Both the position numbers and the translations under genes were made by a program. DNA of 64,000 nucleotides from Alisma plantago-aquatica (taxonomy: Eukaryota; Streptophyta; Magnoliopsida; Alismatales; Alismataceae), in NCBI GenBank assembly GCA_963693085.1, contig OY856412.1, forward strand, positions 350,554,957 to 350,618,956. Reading direction: 5' to 3'. The notes under the pieces are model-generated. The model was not told where the DNA came from. It did no database searches and saw only the letters and a list, made by a program, of their open reading frames with translations. Shown in pieces: positions 57,129 to 64,000 of the stretch; the first letter of the stretch is position 1; every line of letters begins with the position of its first letter.

Positions 57129-57140
57129 GCTATGATACCA
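57129..57140 (-). other. Primer-binding site (tRNA-iMet type), family 4
   Basis: Minus strand TGGTATCATAGC, one mismatch to TGGTATCAGAGC, three bases after the LTR end ...CCGTACA. Confidence 0.85.
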
Positions 57141-57143
57141 TTC

Positions 57144-58487
57144 TGTACGGAATGTGACCTGATAGTGGGCCCACTCGATGGTGCAACATGACCATGAAAT
57201 ATTCAAGCACCAAAAAACATAACTATTTACAAAGTTACAAAATGTTTCCATGTACATAACTTTCTCAACCTAAGGGTGGTACATAAAATGAAAAGATTAC
57301 ATCTATATACGCATAAGACCATATGCAAATGGTAGCAAGGCTATCTCAAGCTATCCTTAAATTCACCAATGAGCTCACAAACATCCTGAGTGTCTTCCCT
57401 ATAAATAATGTACACCTGGGTGGAGGGAACACCCAAAAAAATAGGAAACAAAAGAGTATGCATCAGTAAAAGTTGAGTATGTACATTTAACAATATTTTA
57501 GACATTTAAATGGGTTAAAAGATAAAAAGAGATGTTCCTATGAAAAGGAGGGTCATCAAATGTAAGTAAGTTTCAATAAGAGACATAACAAGAAAATGAA
57601 TCCCAAAAGAATGAGACATATAATTAAACAAGTAAGATAACACATCTTGCCATTTACCATTCACAATATTACAACAATCATAATAATTTGCATGCAGATA
57701 TATACATTGGACTAAAGTAACTATAGTAGGACCATGACATGACTGAGTCATTTTCCTATATATATTGGGTAAAAAAGCACATCCATAGGCAGAAAAGCAT
57801 GCCTATGTATATATAAGGGTAGAAAAGCACACCCTAATGGTTACACATAAGAGTCTATGATAGTTATCTAGTCAAATTATCTAACATGCATAAATAGAGT
57901 GGCAAGATAGTTTGTATTTACCATTCACATTTCCAGGTACAAACAACAAAGAATGTCGGGTGATAGACCCAAGGCAACAAAGTATTCATCGAGCATAGTG
58001 GAATCAGATGATTCAGTATCATGAAATATAGAATTTGCAACAAGGAATCAGATTCGAATATAAGTTTTATTGTTGGAAAATGTTCGATACTTTATTTGGT
58101 TGCTTGTATGTTTATTACTACATTGATATATTTAATGTCTTTATTAATCATTTAATACATTACTTCAGAAATTTTTATGTTTTATTTTGTATTTTATTTA
58201 TTTCATTTTATCACTAGACCTAGGATGAATCTACAGTGGCAAATTAGGGCCGAACCTAATTGATTGGTGAATATTTACACAAACTCCCAATTGAAGACAT
58301 AATTAATGAATTAGTCATTAATATCATATTATAGGGTTATTTGTGCAACATTACATTTTCTTCATTCCAATTGCTAGTATTTAATCAAATTTTATGAAAA
58401 AGGATTGAATGTTTCATTATTAAAAATTGGTCCTAAAGATGGGTATGGTTGTGTTAGACATTGAGATTTGAGTATGTTAAAATTTCA
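57144..58487 (-). mobile_element. Family 4 5' LTR, 1344 bp
   Basis: On the minus strand it runs from about TGAAATTTTAACATACTC to CCGTACA, bounded by the primer site. Its first 460 bp match the truncated 3' LTR. A hairpin array lies at 57766-57835, about 0.62-0.69 kb from the 3' end of the LTR. The minus-strand open frame at 57515-57751 does not resemble a known protein. Confidence 0.82.
57766..57835. repeat. Three hairpins with shared loop in family 4 LTR
   Basis: 57766-57785 has arms TGGGT/ATCCA (one G-T pair), 57785-57806 has ATAGGCA/TGCCTAT, and 57816-57835 has AGGGT/ACCCT. The loop is AAAAAAGCAC or AGAAAAGCAC/AGAAAAGCAT each time, so loop is kept while arms change together. Confidence 0.78.
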
Positions 58488-59990
58488 CTTGACATCTCGT
58501 ATTGAGAAAAGATACTATTATTGGTAAATGTCTTTGTTGAAACAGTTCAATAGAACTAGCATTCCTGATTCATCATCTTCACTTCATTTCCACTTGGAGA
58601 TGGTTTAATTTTTCCTCATACTTGATAAATTTCCTTTATTGATTCATCATTTCTACAAATTATAGGAACACCAGTAATCCAATACCATGAGGATTCAGTT
58701 ACACTGACTCTATCAACTATGTCCATGGTGCCATCATCAGTGTATTCTTACTGAATCTCAATGTTTTTTCTCAATCAGATGCCAAACTTCCTCTACTATC
58801 TGGAACATCAACACATCTTTCTGCTGGGAAAACAAATAGCATATCACTGCCTCTGGGTATCTAGATCGTAGAAAACTTTCAAAATCATTTTAGGGCATGT
58901 TCAATCTCTAAGATACCTCAACTGCAAGTTCCAGAGATTTGATTATCTTTATTCTCTCAACGTTGGGTTTTAACACGACCAATAGATGCTTGGATACATG
59001 CATCAAACTGCCTATCTGAACACCCACAAAAATTGGGCTCTTTCAGACCCTAAGGGGTAAAGGAATGTATCTATATGATATCAGGGGTTACTTTTATAGG
59101 ATTGGATCTGAATTTGTTTTTCGTGTGCCCAGGACAATGACATTTATATCATACTTTGGGGCTATTGCATTATCTTTTCCAATGTACTCTTATGAGACAT
59201 CTTAAATAGGTATCCTTAGGAATGTTCAAACTTCCCATTCGTGCGCAATTTGACATTTGTTGGCCCATTTCCTTATCCTGTATGTTGGATGGATTCTCAT
59301 TCATCTACCTTGTTGTACTTCCTCCTTCTGAAGCATTGGGTCTTTGGAAATTCCATGCACCACCTTGAATCTCTTCTATTGATAGACTTTGTCTATAATC
59401 ACCCTTGGGGTTAACGAACAACTTTGATGAAGAATCCACTTCCAATGGCTCACTCCATATATTTGTGATATAACTGATGTTTCTCAATGAACTATTAGCA
59501 ATAAATTGTTGAATTACTCTATCCACAACCACTCTCCTTACTTGGAGGTTATGCGTGCGAGGTTGATTTGTCTTTTGTAGTATTTCTGTGAACTGACTCA
59601 AAAAATTACTCATCCAAGGTGCAAAATGTCAGTGATTCAGGACATTCACGATGTCAAATGGCCTACTTTCTTTGGCTATGCAAAATTATCAATGATTTGA
59701 AACATCACCTTCATCCAATGAGTCGTTGATGTTAAAGTACCTACTTTGTTTGATTATCCCCAGAGTATTAGTACCCTAAGTCGCCAGTCTCCTCCTAAAT
59801 CACCATGTAAATCCACCCAGAAAGATAAAAATCAAAAGAGCGATCAAGTATAGGTAGACCCCATCTGACAGGGTACCAGATGGACAATGAGAGATTTGGA
59901 AGTACCCATATCACTATTGGATGAAGACGACGTTCGTCACTTCTGAGATCGCCAGAGGCGTCATTGCTTCTAAGGGTTTCCTCATAATAT
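58488..59990 (-). pseudogene. Unidentified worn coding-like region
   Basis: The minus strand has a 102-codon open frame (59305-59613) beginning MSNFLSQFTEILQKTNQPRT. Below it are frame-broken stretches with protein-like composition, for example GLKEPNFCGCSDRQFDACIQ (about 59040-58980) and IPRGSDMLFVFPAERCVDVP (about 58860-58800). I do not recognise the family. It lies beside the family 4 LTR but does not look like its interior, and could be the gag or leader region of another retroelement. Stops and shifts suggest a dead copy. Confidence 0.4.
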
Positions 59991-62900
59991 GCATGTTATA
60001 TCCTTTTCTAACATCAAAAAATATTTTATAAATTAAATTCTATTTCTTTCATTTCAAATATCTAACTCCATTCCTTTCTCCCTGTTCCTATATATTCCAT
60101 TATTATATATCTCATTTATTTCTCCCTTGGCATCTCTTCTGTCTTCTACTGCTCTTCTTTCTTTCTCCTAAATAGTTGTAGGCACATACTGTTTATGTGG
60201 TATTGCATCCATCACAAGCATGATAAAACTCTCATGTTATTGAAAGACTTCATACATCACTAAAATAAGAACAAAATCATTTGAACACTTGGCTTTGTAT
60301 TTTAGTGCACATGCGACCTCTCCATGTGAGCCTCAATGCACAATGTAGAGTAGGAATTTTTCTAGTTGGGTAGGAGCCATAAATTTCCTCATTTTATCCT
60401 ACTTCATAAAATACATATCAGGTTTATGTGGCCTAATTTAACAATTCATAACTTTTTGCAGACACAAGTTAGGGTATTTCTAGTTATAATAAATATTTGA
60501 AGGCTTAGGATGGTGAGATATTTTAGTTTGTATCTGATTTTACATTTTTTTAGTTGTAGTTTATCATTATTTTTTATTCTTATTTTATTATACACTTCAT
60601 TTCAAATCAACTATTTCGATGATCATCCAAATGCCATATAAATGATATCATTTATAAGAAAAACAATGATAAGTGCACACTATCTACCCTAGATCCAAAC
60701 TATATTTTTTTATGAAGAATGATAAATGAAATAGGATAAAAATTTCTTTGCATGATACTGGAGGATGTGGTGAATAAATAACCCCAGGAGTTTCCTAAAA
60801 AAGCAAATCTATAATTTATAATATCCTATGGGTAATAAAGAGTACATATAAATATATTGTTGTGTACACATAAGTGTAATCTTCAGGCCACAATTTCTAT
60901 TCCTCTTCCCTCTTGTCCTAATATCCTTGTACCCCGTTCTAGGCCTCCCTTTTCCTTCCATTTATACACAACTCAAGTCCATCATATAATGTCTTGTTCT
61001 TGATTGTTCATTATTTGAACCTTGGATATACCTAGTGGGGCTTGATGTTTTTCCTTATGAATTCCCAAATGAATTGGTGTGCAACGTACTAAAATGGTAC
61101 CCTTTTTGGATCAAGATACTTTCTAGATTCTAAATCACCCACTATGTTATCTATTAGTTCAGATATGAGCTCGCTTAGATGCTGATGAGGAACATAATAG
61201 TTTAGGTTCTTGGTTAGTCTCATGTACACCTATTCTACTACATCTTTTATCTCTATCGTCATAGCTACAATCTATACACTACAATTATTATGAATAAAGT
61301 TTAAAGGCGATTTCAGATTAGAAGGTTGAATTCATATAGTTCTTTAGGCACCATCATATGAGACATATTTGCTACACATGTGTTGGGAAAACCTTACTCA
61401 CAACAAGTGGTTAAGAAGATTTTATGACACATATCCTTACACACTAGATTAGATGTGGAATGAAGTTCTAATACATGACACAATGCAACAATAGAGATTG
61501 CTTAGATCCTTCCTAGAATTAATCAATCATGGTTCAAATTTATGAAGCAACTAAGGGTAACTTCCCTCTTCACACAACCTAGGGATCATACCTCGAAAAT
61601 AAGGATGTGTTATTATGATCAGTGGTCCCCTTCTTCTTGCCATTGTAAAAAAAATCAAATAACCATTGTTTAATTCCATCTATATATATATATATGTTAA
61701 ACACGGCTAAGGTTTATATGATTTTGGAACAACATTCGAGAGCGGTAGGTTCTAAATTCATTCATGATTTAATTTTCTTTGCATTTTACTTTTTTTTTTA
61801 ATTTCATCTATCCTAAAGAATAAACTTGAGCTTAATTGTCAAGTATTGGTTATTTCCTAGATCAAAATATGGAGAGAAAGAGACACCATAAATATATGAG
61901 GGGACTCTAAGGATTCCTAAAATATAAGAGATTAGAAGATTGAATTCTTATATGTTCTTAAGTACCAACATATGCATTTGGTTATGTATTTGCTACATAT
62001 GTACTTGTCAAACATTAATCACCACAAGTGGTTAGAAGATTTTATGACAGTAATCCTTACACACTAGATTAGATACCTCAGAAAAATTCAAGTTCATAAT
62101 ATTTATTCCTTGTACTTGCTTGTTCATTAATGGAATGATTGTGTACGCTTTAACTAAAATGGTATCCTTTTTGGGATCATGTGTTAAGAAATGTGTGAAT
62201 CTATTTCTACAATGATTGAAACAATGCTCTAAAATAGAACCAATTCTAATAAACCTGAGAATAATTATGTTAGTCCATGTTCTTTTATCTATTCTTTATC
62301 TAATAATAATATATTGTTTGAAAGTCATTTATTTAATGAATTGTTACATCTACAATTATATCAATTATAGCACTAAAAAGTTAGATCTTCATAGCTGCGG
62401 GAACATCAATGCATTTGAAAACAAGCTCTGGGTTTACTTAATATATACTTTTTACATCTATTTAAAATCAATCATATTCTTGGAAAATGTGCACAATCAT
62501 ATATCAACTTAAATATCCAAAGCATCTAGAATGTAAATGAGTTTGACTATAGATTTAAGATAATGATAGTTTCAAGTATTGTTACACTACTATTAGAAAT
62601 ACAACTCTATCAAATCACAACTCTTTCAAAGAGAAAACATAAAATCTAAACTCTGTAAACACCATTCACACAAAATCATTGAAAATTTGGAACAGATAAA
62701 CATAAATATGAACTCTAGATGTCTTGTGATGATATTATAATTCTCTCACAAATAGAAAAAATGAACACAATACTGAAACACATATGAAGCACTATTTGAA
62801 ATTTTTAGTCAGGTTTCATAATATCATGTCATAAAAATCACCAAATTTGATTACATAAACTCCTAACTCTATAAGCATAGTGTACACAACTTAATTAAAT

Positions 62901-64000
62901 ATTCCTAAAATAACAAACATAAAATTTAAATTCTAAATGTCTCATGATCAATAAGTTTTCCTGGTTGTCTCCTACCACCCAACCAAGAGATAACATCAAC
63001 AAGAACTGGGTTGGGGATGTAAAGAAACAAGGAACTCCTAAAAGAATAAAGATGGTATCTCTAGGCTCATTATTTTTACAATTGAAACAAAATAATGAGA
63101 ACTTGGTTATGAGTTTCTATGACTCATGAAGTTCTCGTGTCATAATGATCCACACATCTTGGAAGAGAATCATGGACTACAATAAATTTGTAAAAGAATG
63201 GTTTTGTGCTCTTTCCCATACATCAGTGCCCCAAACTAAGATTTGTATAAATATATTACATACATCATTACACGTTCAAAAGGATCTAAGTGACACACTA
63301 TAGTAATAAACAATTTGTGATATCTATATAGACTAATTAGCACACATTATTATTATGTACAACATCAAAATAGTTATTGAAATACTCATTTTCAAACCAG
63401 AGAAAGCTAAGACAAATATAGAATAGTGTCTCACCCGACGTAAGCAAAGGAGGAGAAATAGGAGAAGTTTTTTGGGAATAAAACTTTGTCCTTTTTCGAT
63501 TGTGAAACATCATAAAAAGAAGATAAAGGATGTGTGCAGAGTCATTGCCACATTTTATGAAAAAAATGAGGAAAAAGATGTGTCGATGAAACCACAAAGA
63601 TTTCTGAGCAATTATCCTTGCTGGACATAAGAAAACAAAAAATAAAATATAATCAAAGATTGGATCTGATGATTTAGTTACGAGTGAGAAAGGATTAACA
63701 CCTTCATCCCTCTCGGTAAACTGATATTAACTACAACTATATGATAAAAGAGCGATTGATTCATTATTTTTATGAAAAGAAGAAAAAAATAAAAACAATT
63801 TTGTTGTTGTAGACTGGCTTCTAGGGATGAAAATTTCCATTTTTCTCCCGCCATTGTCCTAGAAGTCCTAATTCTTAGGTATATTGTGGTCCTAATCACC
63901 TTAGGGCCTCCCATGGTGGGGATCCATCATTGGCGATTAGGGCCGTTTAGAGAATGAATAGCAAATAGGTGCTTCTATATGCTATATCTGATGGTTCAAA
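59991..64000. other. AT-rich region, no gene recognised
   Basis: Open frames up to 98 codons (62216-62512, 63337-63597, 63678-63914) are AT-rich and lack known motifs. A direct repeat (61312-61454 and 61925-62072) and a (TA)n run near 61681-61695 are present. 60880-60965 and 63830-63950 are less AT-rich and could border something outside the window. Confidence 0.4.
61312..62072. repeat. Diverged direct repeat pair
   Basis: 61312-61454 and 61925-62072 share AGATTAGAAG.TTGAATTC, ATTTGCTACA, ACAAGTGGTTA.AAGATTTTATGACA and CCTTACACACTAGATTAGAT, about 610 bp apart. Weaker similarity occurs between 61085-61115 and 62145-62180 (ACTAAAATGGTA.CCTTTTTGG), hinting that the whole unit of roughly 0.9 kb was duplicated. 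Confidence 0.7.

Noticed and set aside
58488..59990. Endogenous pararetrovirus remnant
   Set aside because: I considered it because the fragments are protein-like and unassigned, but no RT, movement-protein or coat motif is visible, so there is no basis for the call.
1..64000. tRNA, rRNA or snRNA genes
   Set aside because: No cloverleaf with A and B box pairs and no conserved rRNA blocks were seen. The TGGTATCA-type strings are retroelement primer sites, not tRNA genes.

Overview
This window looks like intergenic, repeat-dominated DNA from a flowering-plant nuclear genome, probably a large one. The reasons are long Ty3/gypsy LTRs with tRNA-iMet-type primer sites, Ty1/copia gag, Athila-lineage pol, a plant LINE 3' end, short inverted-repeat elements in TA/GA tracts, and a Pack-MULE-like element with plant SDR and PPR fragments. 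I found no intact host gene, rRNA, tRNA or CRISPR array. Every recognisable protein is a broken transposable-element or captured-gene remnant. The species cannot be named from this sequence.

Layout. 1-5233: non-coding DNA, then a Ty3/gypsy-type LTR (2204-5233). 5300-6700: 5'-truncated LINE end. 6955-8800: segment S1, paralogous to S2 at 35293-38520. 8800-10385: truncated copia element on the minus strand (gag, primer site, 5' LTR). 11023-35292: a three-level nest. The outer Ty3/gypsy element (family 2; LTRs 11023-13402 and 33150-35292) holds a complete family 1 element (14506-32010, target duplication CTCAT, LTRs of about 6.1 kb, internal region only 1.9 kb). The 5' LTR of family 1 in turn holds a 3.28-kb solo LTR (family 3; 19573-22850, target duplication ATGAA). 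35293-38520: segment S2, with a 104-bp triplication and a 1.1-kb MULE-like insertion. 41390-42240 and 48930-49960: two unrelated degenerate tandem arrays. 42745-50400: six copies of one small inverted-repeat element (A) and three of another (B) in TA/GA microsatellites, plus the Pack-MULE at 45841-47328. 52080-54640: Athila-type protease-RT-RNaseH-integrase remnant, minus strand. 54690-58487: a fourth short non-coding LTR element, minus strand, with a truncated 3' LTR. 58488-64000: mostly unassigned AT-rich DNA.

The observation I rate highest: LTRs of four different families carry arrays of short hairpins. In three of them the loop is nearly invariant while the stem arms change in a compensatory way (4468-4639; 21819-21943; 57766-57835). 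In family 1 there are many AAACGG...CCGTTT palindromes whose two arms change together, including between the two LTRs of the same element. This suggests selection on RNA or DNA structure, or palindrome-specific correction, in otherwise non-coding LTRs. These elements have short internal regions without recognisable gag or pol, so they would depend on proteins supplied by other elements. All comparisons were made by eye.
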